Shown piece by piece: positions 41,320 through 52,282 of a stretch of 64,000 nt of DNA. The notes beneath the pieces are model-generated. The model saw only the letters and a program-made list of their open reading frames with translations. It was not told where the DNA came from and did not search any database. Each line of letters starts with the position of its first letter. Position 1 is the first letter of the stretch. The translations under genes and the position numbers were made by a program. The DNA comes from Ampelomyces quisqualis (lineage: Eukaryota > Ascomycota > Dothideomycetes > Pleosporales > Phaeosphaeriaceae): assembly GCA_018398575.1 (NCBI GenBank), contig JAGTXZ010000005.1, positions 124,001-188,000 on the forward strand, read 5' to 3'.

Positions 41320-43479
41320 CTACAACTTCGCCTTGGCAGTCTTCTCCTCCACCAATGCCTCCTCATACGCATCGTCCAAATGCTGCCTAAACGCCTTCGC
41401 AGTCTGCGGCCTCTTGAGCTTCAACCTATTCCTGAATTAGCCATATGCATTCCACAGAGTGGATCTATTAACTCACGTCGGCGTCAACAACTGGTTATCG
41501 ATCGTAAACGGATCCAAGAACAACCTCACGCCCTTGACCCTCTCATAACTGTTGAACTTGTTTTTCCTGCCAACCTTATCCAACTCATTCAGAACCGCCT
41601 TCTCGAGCTTCTTGTTGCCCAAGTACTCTTTCAGATTTGCTTCCGTGACCTTCTCGCCCAGGACCTTGGACGCATATTGTGGGAACATGTCGATTGCGAC
41701 GCCAAAGATGGCTACCAAGAACGATTGGTGCGAGTCGCCGTGCACATAAGCAGATGCCATCCACCCGCAGTTTGCCAGGTATACGTTCTCAATACGTTCT
41801 GGTGAGATGTACTCGCCCTGGGCGAGCTTGAGCACGTTCTTGCGCCGATCAATGATCTTGAAGCGGCCCATTTCATCGACAGAGCAAATGTCGCCTGTGT
41901 GGAACCAGCCTTCCGAGTCAATCGCTTTGGCAGTCTCTTCGTCGTTGCGGAAGTACTCCTTGAACAGGGTCGTGGAGCGGATCAAGAGTTCGCCTCGGGG
42001 GTGCGGCTTGTCGGTAGACAGGTAGTCCATATCGGGCACATCGAGGAGTATATGTTCGGCGTTGGGTGTTACACCTCCACAGTTGCCAGACGTGAAGTCT
42101 CCTTCATGCTGGATGAGCGATACAGCGTATGTCTCTGTGAGACCGTAACCCTGAGTGAAGTTGTTGCTGAAGACGATGCGGAGAAATTGGTGGAGGCTGG
42201 GATCGATGGGCGCAGATCCACTGACCATGACTTTGCAGTTGTCGAGACCGAGTCCTGCAGCCACCTTCTTGGCCCAGATGCGGTCGTAGAGCATGTGTGT
42301 GTTGGTAGGGTTGTGCTTGTCCTTGATAGCGGCAGACTTGGTCGACACAACGTGTCGTGAAAGAGCACCCTTGACACCAGTTGCTTCAACAGTCGCCTCC
42401 TTGATCTTCGAACCAAACCTGTTGTAGAGCCTGGGCACGCCAGAGAACATGGTCGGCCGTAGGACCTGGAGATCCTCAACCAGTTCGGCAATGTTGCCGT
42501 GGAAATACCCAATCGCCGAGCCGGTCGAAAGGGCCTGATGCTCGCCCAGCCGCTGATAGATATGCGCCAGAGGCAAGAAAGAGCAGATGACCTGCTGGTC
42601 GCTGGATCCCAAAAGAACCAGGGATGTGCAGGTACCTGCATGCGCGTTGCGATGCGACAGTACAACGCCCTTGGGGTTGCCCGTCGTGCCCGAGGTGTAG
42701 TTGATAGTCGCAATGTCATCCGGCGACGGCGGGCTCATTGGCGCTGGCATCTTCTCACCCAGCGCCTCCACGTCGCGAATGTAGTGGATGCTCACACCCA
42801 CCTCCTGCGCCATCGAGTTCAAGATATCACCCTTGGACTCTCCAGGCAGTTCTCCCTGGCTCAGCGGGTCCAGCACGACAATGATCTTGAGCGTCGGTAG
42901 TCGAGGCTTGAGCTTCAGTAGCGCAGTGACGTGGTTCATACCCGCGACGACACATGTCAATTCCGCATGGTTGATGATGTACTCGGTTGTGTCCGGGCCC
43001 AGGGTGTCGTAGATGGAAACCGTGTAGAGTCCCTGCGACATGCACGCCAGATCGGTAATCTGCCATTCTGGCCTGTTCTGGCACCACAGTCCTACGCCGT
43101 ACTTTTGTGCCGTCACGCCAGCCTGTTTGTGTAGATGAACGAGACCCACGCCAAAGTTCTTCCGCCGGGAAGCAACTGTGGCGTAGTCTTGCCATTCATA
43201 TGCGCCCCATTTCTTCGTCACGGGGTCGTATGGGCGGTGGCCGAGGCACTTGTTTCGTGGGTGGCGGGCGACGCTGTTCTCGAACGCTTCGTGCGGTGTG
43301 TTGATGTCGGGAATGAGGGATGCGAGAAGGGGCTTGTCTGTGAAGCGGAAGTGGCGGTAGACTGCACTGCGGCCTTCTCTCTGCGTTCCAGGCAAGGCTA
43401 CGCTGTACGGCTGGCCTTTGGCTGGTGGATCGTGAAGCTCAGCTGCGCGCAGAAGCTGGGGATCTGTGGATCCGAACAT
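41320..43479 (-). CDS. Long-chain acyl-CoA synthetase with PTS1 (AKL)
   Basis: Two exons, 43479-41477 and 41431-41320, joined across a 45-bp intron; 704 aa. The enzyme activates long-chain fatty acids to acyl-CoA via an acyl-AMP intermediate. Motifs: the ATP/AMP P-loop YTSGTTGNPKG (261-271), QGYGLTETYA, GELLIRS, GWFHTGD, and the fatty-acyl signature IDRRKNVLKLAQGEYISPERIE (about 570-590, shown by its key residues). The small last exon adds a basic LKLKRPQ segment and a helical tail ending in AKL, a type 1 peroxisomal targeting signal. Reading through the intron gives ACG-TGA and removes this tail. Substrate chain length is inferred from family similarity. Confidence 0.95.
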
Positions 43480-44237
43480 GGCTGCGAGAGGCTGTGACGT
43501 CGTCTAGGTGAAGCTCCATAATGCTCATCAGCTGAGGCTCAGCTCCCGTCCGGACGACGACCAGAGCTCACACATACCTTGAAGCTTGGCACGCCACTGA
43601 ACAACCCGCCGTGTCTTTGCGATGAAAACCTCACGTATGACGAAAGTCAGGGATGAAGTCAAGTGTTCGATTCAGTGAAGTCAAACCAGCCCTAGCACCG
43701 CTCATAAAGCCCACATTGCAACGGGCCTCGGTAACACTCCGTCACAAGGGTCATGGCGCTGCCCCCGTCTGAAAGAGGCTGGTCCGCCGAGGCGTCCGGA
43801 GCAAGTGCAGGAGTTTGTGGAGAAGTAGCTTTTGTGCTGACCAGACATCTACGTGCAGGGGAAAGGTCATCGGCTCCTCCGATAAGCGCCATCAAGGGTG
43901 TTTGAGCAACGCAGAGCTGACTGCCTTTCTGGTCGTCATGCTCACGCGCAGCGCAATCCATCTTCACATGTCGACCGTCGGATGCACGCCACGTGCACGA
44001 GATCAGCGATCCGGCAGCGACGTGATTGGTCACGTTGCATCATGGGGTTATGCCTCGGCTGCACTGAATTGGGGAAAGCTTCCGATCGTGGCTGATAGCT
44101 TCATTTGGTATCTGCAATTTGCTACGGATACCTATTCAAACTTCTGCATATCAGTCGTCTTACACCGAACATGCCCATCACAAGCGGGGAATCGCGATAC
44201 GTGCGTCTGGCGCATAGTCTCAGCACTGCCTGCAGCT
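43480..44237. other. Intergenic
   Basis: Promoter of the acyl-CoA synthetase and 3' flank of the sulfhydrylase. Open stretches on the plus strand (43815-44390) overlap the sulfhydrylase 3' exon in antisense and are not considered genes. Confidence 0.4.
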
Positions 44238-45871
44238 TTATGTCGAACCAGACAAGGAAGCAGACGCCTCACCATCGGCCTTCTTCTCCGCGTTGGCAGC
44301 CACGCCCTTTTCTCCCGGCTTCGTTGCAGAAGCCTTGAACGACTGCTCAAAGTCGGCGATGATGTCGTCAATGTGTTCGGTCCCGACTGAGATGCGGATG
44401 AGATCCTGGACGGAATGCGTGAGTACACGGTCGCAGACAAGTCCGGTAGAGAGACGGAGTGATGCACGTACCTCAGTAACACCAGAACTCTCCTTCTCCT
44501 CGTCACTCAGCTGCTCATGTGTCGTCGTCCAAGGATGAATAGCCAGCGTCTTCGAGTCACCCACGTTTGCCAGATTCGAGATCAGCTTGAAGTTATCCAC
44601 GACTTGACTTCCGGCCTTTCCTCCGCCTTTGACGCCGAACGACAGTACGCCACCAAATCCTCTGGGAAGGTACTTCTTCGCGAGCTGATGACTCTGATGG
44701 TTTTCGAGACCAGGGTAAGACACCCAGCTCACGTTCTCGTTGCTATCGAGCCATTTCGCCAATTTCAAGGCGTTGTAGGCGTGGCGCTCACAGCGGAGAC
44801 TGAGCGTCTCGATACCAAGGAGAAGTTGCTGGGCGGCGAAGGGGTTCAGCGATGCGCCAAGATCACGCTGTATCTCGACACGTGCGCGGACGATGTATGT
44901 GATTGCACCAAAGGTGTCGTAGAACTTGAGGCCGTGATAGCCTTCAGAGGGGTCGTTCATCTGAGGGAAACGCTTTGCGTGCTTGCCCCAGTCGAATTTG
45001 CCGCTGTCGACGATGACACCACCAATGGTCGTGCCGTGGCCTGCGAGTTTAAGTCAAATACTTCAAAGAGGTAGAGTCTACACACCTCCGATCCACTTGG
45101 TTGCTGAGTGCACGACAATGTCTACGCCGTAGTCGATAGGCCGAACAAAGTATCCTCCGGCGCCGAATGTGTTATCTACGATCACGGGCACGCCAGCTTC
45201 GTGTGCAACTGCAACGATCTTCTGGAAGTCAGGGACATTGTATTTCGGGTTTCCGATGCTCTCGAGCTATGACATGTCAGCCAATATCAACACACCTCAA
45301 TGTTTCAGACCCACGTAGATCGCCTTGGTCTGGTCGTCAATCGCAGCCTTGAAATCGTCCGGCTTGTCACCGTTCACAAACTTCGTCTGGATACCCATCC
45401 TCGGCAGCATGACCTTGAACTGGTTGTACGTGCCTCCATACAGATTCGACGTCGAGACAATGTTATCGCCAGCCTGTGCAAGGGAAGTGATCGCAATAAA
45501 CTGAGCAGCTTGACCGGAAGATGTCGCCAGAGCAGCCACGCCGCCTTCCAGCGCAGCAATTCGCTTCTCGAAGACATCGACTGTGGGATTCATGATGCGG
45601 CTGTAAATGTTGCCGGACTCTTTGAGGCCAAAGAGCCTTGCGCCGTGAGCTGAGTCATTGAAGGTGAAGGACTATCCGAGTCAGATAAGGTTCAGATTGT
45701 GCTGATCTGAACATACAGTGGTCGCGTAGATTGGTACTGCACGAGAGTTGGTCGCAGAGTCTGGAGTGTGGCCTGAGGGGTTCTGTAAGCTATCATCGTC
45801 CTCCAGGCTGCAGGAAGCTTACCAGCGTGCAATTGCAGCGTCTCAAAGTTCTTGGAGAGTTCTTCCGCCAT
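44238..45871 (-). CDS. cysD: O-acetylhomoserine (thiol) sulfhydrylase
   Basis: Six exons: 45871-45823, 45772-45717, 45671-45315, 45266-45086, 45040-44472 and 44405-44238, giving 459 aa. It is a PLP enzyme of the Cys/Met metabolism family that makes homocysteine from O-acetylhomoserine and sulfide (Met17/CysD type). Landmarks: NFETLQLHAG, AVPIYATT, SFTFNDSAHG, NPTVDVFEKRIAALEGG, the PLP lysine in HSATKWIGGHGT (Lys211), FAAQQLLLGIETLSLR and DLIRISVGTEHIDDII. Intron 1 has a decoy CAG ten bases before the acceptor needed for the frame. The C-terminal 30 residues are Lys/Glu/Ala-rich and extend beyond the usual end. Cytosolic by absence of targeting signals. Confidence 0.96.
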
Positions 45872-47130
45872 AATGTCTTGATACTTCCGCGTATAGTAGA
45901 TTGTTAGTACGAATCGTCTTCCGGTGTGATCTTGTGACAAGGCAATCAAAATCCAGATCCTAGCAGAGCCAAAGAGGAATTCGGAGCAAGGAACGCCAGA
46001 AAGTAAATATCGTGTAAAATCCCGCGCACATCACGTCATTCAGCTAGTCCCCACGCATAAGTGCTGTGTCGTCCTATGCCGTGAGCAACCTCTAAACGCG
46101 TCTTTGCAGTTTGTTCGGTTGCTTTTCGGCTGCATTCATCCCACCAACCACTTGTGCCACCCAACATCCTTCAAGCTTATAGTCATCCCAAGAGACGCTA
46201 CATGAGTAACTCGTAGCTGTCAGCACCCGATTTCGGCATGAAACAAGCAGCAACGCTAAGTAACTGAGGGGTAGCTCCCTCCTACTTACCCCACCGTGGT
46301 TGGAACTAGTCCACAAACGACTTCCAGGGTTGCTCGACACGACGGTGTACCTGGACATCATTATGCAGTACATAGTAGTTACAAGGTCGTATTCTTCATG
46401 CAGCTCATATGTGAACTAGCTAGCATGTATTCTACCATTGTATTTGTTGAGCGTTTCGATGTAACAGCTTTGACTGTGTATGCCGCTGTACGTTGGACTT
46501 CGAAAGTCTTTCATAAACCCACGACATGTGTCTCACTGTTTGAGACTGGAGATGTACAGATCGCGATTGTGGTGAGATCAAAAAGGGATACTAGAATGTG
46601 ACAGCCAATATTACAGGGTAGTTGACTGGATAGTAGACAAGTTGCAGGCCTTGATCAACCCTAGCTCTCGAACAGGCTTCGAGGTGAAAGGAATTGAGAT
46701 AGTAAAACTACTGAACAGTTGATCCCTAATCTACTAACCAGTCATTTGCGTCCCAAGCATTTGGTTCATCTCCCGCCCTACACAATCATGGGTGTAAGAA
46801 GCAGTCGACTCATCCAGGCGGCACCACGAGGAGGCGCAAGGGTCCGACTTCTACCGCCCGTCCACCTCTTGCGATCGACCAGCACTACAGCAGCTCGATC
46901 CAATTTTCTCCAGACAAGTTTTGACAGCAACCTGTCCCGCTGTTAGAAACACATACACCAAATTGGAAGCCGATAGGCACAAGGGACAAGGAACAGAAGC
47001 TGGGGAGCAATGCCATGGTCGTAAACGGCCAGGTACATGGACGGTAGCGGACGAGGGAGGGCGCAGGAGCCTAAATAAGCGGCACGATGTTGGAAACCCA
47101 TTTTGCGTTGCCGGGGGTACTTGTATGCTT
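45872..47130. other. Gene-free interval with presequence-like ORF
   Basis: No intact gene. A 52-codon ORF at 46788-46946 (plus) starts in a fair context and begins MGVRSSRLIQAAPRG, then continues with many Arg, Ser and Leu and no acidic residue for about 40 codons. This resembles a mitochondrial targeting presequence, but nothing recognisable follows it. A GTAAGA donor-like site lies four codons in. Confidence 0.35.
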
Positions 47131-48655
47131 GTGTGCCAGGGACCTTGCGGCCTATCAGAGTAATATCCCACAAGCCTTGCAGCCAGGGAATCCTCCATGT
47201 CTGTTGGTTTCGTCCACACTCGACCACCTGAAAAGGCAGACACTGGTGGCGGGCCGACATCGCCAGCAGTACAAGGCCCTCTTCCTCAGTAGGCAATTTG
47301 GCGAACAGTGGTTCCGCACAAGACGGTCGCGGCGGTACAGGAGCAGAAGAGGACCGGATGCAAGATGGCACAAGGACCAAAATATGTGGCACAAAAAGCC
47401 AATAGAAACAGGCACGAAGGCCAGGTACGCATCGAAGAGTGCCCATCGTCATTCTGCCATGGGCCGCAGAAGCCTGTCGGAGCCTCCCAGAGAAGCTCGA
47501 TATCGTAGGCATCTTCCACACGCGTCTCCCTTAGAAGAGAGACACTGGTGGCGGGGCACGATGAGACGTGCCCTGACAAATGGGTTCTTCGAGCGATACT
47601 CGACGAACTAGAACATGATACACTGGCCCCAACGCCATAGTCAGAGCTGTGAAGCCTTGACAGTAATAAGCATGATTCGTGTCAACAATGACAGGCCTCG
47701 AGAAGACCTGGAGAAGAGCGCGACGCAGACAGAAGCTGTTACAGGAGGAGCGATTATCCCAAGAGAGCGCACTGCAACATTGTTGCACAGCCTGTTCTTG
47801 AGTCCCGCGTTGGATCCTGGAGTGGCTGTATGTCATTTGCCATGGACCGAAAGGTCTGTCTGATAGATCGCGAGATCGATCAACAACGCAGGCATCTTCC
47901 GCAGGCGCCTTTCTGAAAAGAATGGTACTGGCGACGGGATCAAATGTTCCTGACAAACAAGTGGCTTCGATGTGCGATGCACGGCAATACGGATCGCATG
48001 CAGCGGGGCAGCATAAAAGACTGGCCACGCATGGAAGCCTTCAAGCATCCTCGATCGATATCCGCGAATGGTATTGCGCCCACCGCTCGAAGCAAGCGTG
48101 TCGGGATACACGGCGGAAGATGGGGGCGTGCAGAAATCTGCGAGCGGAATCTAAGCCATTGCAGTCAGCCACCTTCTTCACAAGGCAGCCACAAGCCCAT
48201 TCGCCTCTCAAAATCTGCCATGCTGCTCGACAAAGGGAAGCTCATCGTGTCCGGACCTCAAGTAGCGGAGGCCACTTCACTCCAGGCTCACAAATTGGCC
48301 TGCTGTTCCACGGTACGAGCTTCGGGGCTCAAACTCGGACAGCGCTCAGATGTGTTTCGTGGACCGCCCAAGGGTTTGTCTGGTATGCGCAAAGTAAGAG
48401 CTGAGAGATAATCTGCTTGACTCCCTACATGTTTTGCACCGCAACAGTGTCAAGAGTACCCTCGCGGCAAATGACCAGGGGTCTTTCGACCTGTCAGAGC
48501 GAAGCTCAATTTCAATAGGTATCTTTCACGCGCGAAGGCCTGAAAAGGCCAACACAGGTGGCGGGGTTGCATCGACGTGCTCCCTGCCGCGAGGGGTCTA
48601 TCAACGGTCGGGTGTTCCGAGCCGCATCTCGACGACGCGGAACGCGCGCGAGTAA
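47130..48655 (+). repeat. Decayed tandem repeat with conserved peptide core
   Basis: At least four diverged copies of one element lie in direct orientation. Fifteen-codon cores are at 47209-47253, 47511-47555, 47894-47938 and 48521-48565, about 300, 380 and 630 bp apart. Translated in the same relative frame they read FVHTRPPEKADTGGG, IFHTRLP-stop-KRDTGGG, IFRRRLSEKNGTGDG and IFHARRPEKANTGGG. Each is preceded by a second weaker block of the form C-x-GP-x(2)-LSE, and partly followed by a TCPDKWVLRAI-like block. Stops and frameshifts interrupt them now, so this is a relic of a coding repeat or of a multiplied short element. Confidence 0.65.
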
Positions 48656-49363
48656 AATGGGGACATAGTGGGTCTCGATGGGGGATAGCACGCGTTGTAA
48701 AGTAGTGTAGGGAAACGCACTGGTGCAGCTTTCAGGATCGAGCAGCGAAGAAATTGGAACCCTGTCTCAACACGACCGGCCTGTTGTGTAAGCGCACTGC
48801 CACTTTACATGGAAGTGGAACACAGCCTTGACCAGGTTCGGCTAAGGACACCACATATTCAGGCTGGCTAGGATCGCGCGTTCGTGCCAGAACGCAAGGA
48901 TGGCACTGAGCGAACCCCGAGCTATAGACCAGTAAACAGCACCACTAATCAAGTCAAGAGGGAGTGGGGAGATACCAACAGCCTCTTTGTAGAGATCCGG
49001 GAGACCAGCAATAGCACTCGACCGCGTTTAGGACTTTCTTGCATCCACCATGTCGTCATGGTCCGGAATCTGAGCTGCACAGTGACAGCCATGTACAAGG
49101 CTGATCAATTCCACTATCTCGCAAGCCTGTGTAGTAGACGCTGAGATGGTACTGGAATCCTTCAGCCTCATCTGGTCGCAGCGATTTCCGGACAATACAT
49201 GTTTCGATGGATGCGACCTGAGCGAAGCGATGAACGAGTTACTGTGCCTGTCCCGACATCCCGTGAAGGTAATAACTAGGGATGGCTACCGGAGAGGTCG
49301 ATCGGATCGCACCAGTATCAATCTGGCCGCGCAACGTTCGATCCCAAATCCGTTCGCCGGTGT
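48656..49363. other. Intergenic
   Basis: Nothing recognisable; 3' flank of the WD40 gene. Confidence 0.4.
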
Positions 49364-50635
49364 CTACTCGCTATCTTCTAGTAATTCGGCCAGCTCTGCT
49401 TCTTCTTCGGCCGTCATCATGCCCTCTTTCTTTTCAGGCTCCGTTTCCTTGGTCTTACCCAGTCTTTCATCTTCGGCCTCCTTGATCGCTAGGTCCAGCT
49501 CCTGTGGCTTCAGACTCCACTGTCGAACAGTCGCATCAATACTAACGCTGACTAAGCGCTGCTTGGAAAGCAAAGCGAGTCCCGTGACCTCTTCAAAATG
49601 GCCCGAGAAAACGTGATGCAGCTTCCCGTTAGCCTTGTCCCACACACGGATCTCTTCGTCTCTGCATGCCGTGACTGCCCAACCACCTTCTTCGTCAATG
49701 GCGACATCGCGCACAAAGTCCGGGTGCTCAAATTTGGAATCTTCATCCCACTCTCGACCTCGTGACAGGCACTTTACAGTTTTGTCAGCAGACGCGGTCC
49801 AGAGATCGCCGTCCGAGTCGAAATGGATAGCGTCGATACTTGTCTCGTGAGAAATGATGGGCGACGGTTGTAGCTCCGTGGCCGAGGTGATAGCTATTGA
49901 CCAGCGTCTAATTTCTCGATCGGTGCCTGCGCTTACGAGTGTGATAATTTCCGTGTTAGTTTGGTACTCTATTGGGTCGATTGCGAGTGCCAGGATACCC
50001 CGTCGGTGTCCCTTAAGTGTGTGCAGCTTCTCGCCAGACGAAGTGTCCCAGACGATGATGCTGGCGTCCGCCGAAGCTGAAATAAGGAGCTCCCTACCCC
50101 GTATCTTGCACACCAGGACAGCTTTGACAAAGTCAGTGTGCCCTTGATACCGCCGGCCAAGCTTCCTAGAAGAGCGTTTCCAAGACCATATTGACTTGTC
50201 CCAGCAGCCAGCGAATACTGTGTCGGACGTGGGAGAGATAGCGACGGATGTCAGAGGTGCAGTGGCACCAGAGTAAGAAGCTGATATCTCAGCCGTCTAT
50301 GAGGCTAGTTAGTGGTTTGTTCCTAGAGGGGTTGTGGAGGTGCGTAGATGGCAAGGGGAGATGAAAGATGTCTGACCAACTTCAATATCTATCCGCTTAA
50401 TGTTGCCAGCGGCTTCGGCCACGTATATTTGATTTTCATCTTGCGGATCAGGGACAACCGCGAGGATCTTGGAGGGTAGCTTGATGGGGCTGCCCTTGGT
50501 GTTCTCCGACTTGGTGGCCTTGCGGGCGGCCTCGTTCAGGGCGGAGCTGTTGATTGTTAGGAGTCGAGAGTGACGAGCGCGGGGAAAGCCTCACGTTGTC
50601 TGGAAGTAGTGACCCGGGTCGTTCGAGCGTGACAT
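49364..50635 (-). CDS. WD40 repeat protein
   Basis: Three exons: 50635-50595, 50546-50381 and 50296-49364, giving 379 aa. Introns are 48 and 84 bp. About six to seven WD40 blades are visible, with GH...WD landmarks such as TDFVKAVLV...SASADASIIVWD, GHRRGILALAID, SAGTDREIRRWS, HETSIDAIHFD...TASADKTVK, PDFVRDVAID...TACRDEEIRVWD and GHFEEVTGLAL...SVSIDATVRQWS. The N-terminus (SALNEAARKATKSENTKGSP, then KLPSKILAVVPDP) is typical of a conserved ascomycete WD40 family of unknown role. The C-terminus is a charged acidic tail. The second donor is non-optimal (GTTGGT); a GTCAGA donor with a later acceptor also keeps the frame and would shorten the protein by six residues. Confidence 0.85.
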
Positions 50636-52282
50636 GGTGAGAGATGTCGGGCGGAGCTGAAGCTGTCGTGTGACTCGTGCCCAGGTGACGTGTGACTGTT
50701 CAGGTGTTGGCTGGCAGCTGACCCCGCCACCTGATCGGCGCTTACCTAATTAGTACGCCGTCCAAATGCATGAGCTGAAACACTACGTGTATCAATTTAT
50801 CATTCTTGGCATGAGTACCTTACCCGCTCCACCAAGCCGACTGGAGTACTACTAGTACCAATTACCATATTCAGATTGGTGAGGAAACCCTCTCGATAGC
50901 GATCCCATGGCTTCTAGATGGCCTCTGTCCGTACTATCTTTGTACATTGCTCTGCGTTGGATCAAAGTCATCCACAACCTTATTTCATTCGTCAAGACCA
51001 ATCTTCTCAGCGTTAAGAATGTTGTTCACCCTCACGAGCCTGATCCAAAGAATAACTCGTTGCATCTGTACCAGGTTCAGCCATATCTACTACTTCGCAA
51101 ATGCTAGATGGTAATTGGCTGATAAAGTACACTTTAGAGGCTGAAGTTACGCGCGAGGTGGACAGTGGACTGGTAGCGCAAATAAAAATAGACATAGAAA
51201 AATCGTTTTACAGTTGGTTCTTCATATGAGCATATCTACATCCCTGAGTTATGCCTGGACCGAATTGCTTTAAGCATGAAAAAGAATCATGGTCTCGCGC
51301 AAAGGTCCTATCTTAGTTCGAATCCAAGTAGTTGGCTTGCTATTTCGAGGTGAGCTTCACTGATGACCGGGGAGAGGCCGAAGCTCAACAACCCTGAGTC
51401 AATCTGGGATGCATTTTAGAAGGTATCGACATCGTCGTTAATCGATCATTTGACAGGACTACTGGCAGTCTGCTTGAGACTGAATTGATTTCCATTCCAG
51501 TAGGTGCCGTCCCGTGACTTTACATTGTTCGTCCATGGGCGAGGGAACGCATTAATGAGGATTCGGAGAAGAATGCCCGTAGAACTATAATTGGATGTAA
51601 TAATCACTCGCTGACGAGGAGGTCAATTTTGTTTATTTCCATCGGGTGGGAGTAATTCTTGTTCGGACGGAGACATGTTCAGATACAAGTCTGGTCCAAC
51701 CCGTCTATCTTCAAGGCGTAAATTCACGTTCTTTGAGAGATTACAGTCTGCCATGAAGCATATCATGTCTTTTCGCATACCACATGTGAATTTGTTTGTT
51801 CAAATCACACCAGGTTTGTCCTTGCGCGATCGCGGAATATTGCCGACCTTGTCACTCTAGCAATCCGTCGGAGAAGTTGACGTAAATCTCCAGCCCTTCC
51901 CTACCTTTCGTGGCCAACTGATTGATTATTGGCGTCTGTGGCGTGTACATGGTTGTTTCCCCGCTCTACGGAGGCCCGCTACGACGAAACCGGCTTAGCG
52001 GTCACGCCCTCCAGCATCGATAAGCTTCCCGACATCGCGTATACACGCTTGTTCCGGGATAGCTCAGTTGTAGACGGCCGATGCTACACTTCTCAACGGC
52101 ATCACGAGCATTTATTCTCAAATGAAGCTGATCCTCAAGTCCATCTCCTCCCACGATCCTCTCATAGTTCCTCGTCGCCTTTGTTTCATTGAAAATTAAC
52201 CAAACCTGAGCTGTGACCCCACTCCCCGCATTCGAGCTCCTTGCAGCTATCGCGACTTCCTCATTCCTTTCTCCTGACCCCA
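50636..52282. other. 1.6 kb intergenic, no gene seen
   Basis: Divergent upstream regions of the WD40 gene and GABA transaminase. It has two tRNA-like fragments (51311-51325 T-arm-like, 52056-52070 D-arm-like) but no complete tRNA. The last 80 bases are pyrimidine-rich. Confidence 0.45.

Noticed and set aside
47922..48411. Two overlapping 155-160-codon ORFs
   Set aside because: They overlap in different frames within the decayed repeat tract and cross several repeat blocks; neither has protein features.
51311..51325. T-arm-like TAGTTCGAATCCAAG
   Set aside because: One stem mismatch, and no D-arm or acceptor stem upstream at the right distance.
52056..52070. tRNA-like start GGGATAGCTCAGTTG
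   Set aside because: Box A looks good but there is no T-arm or acceptor pairing within 90 bases.
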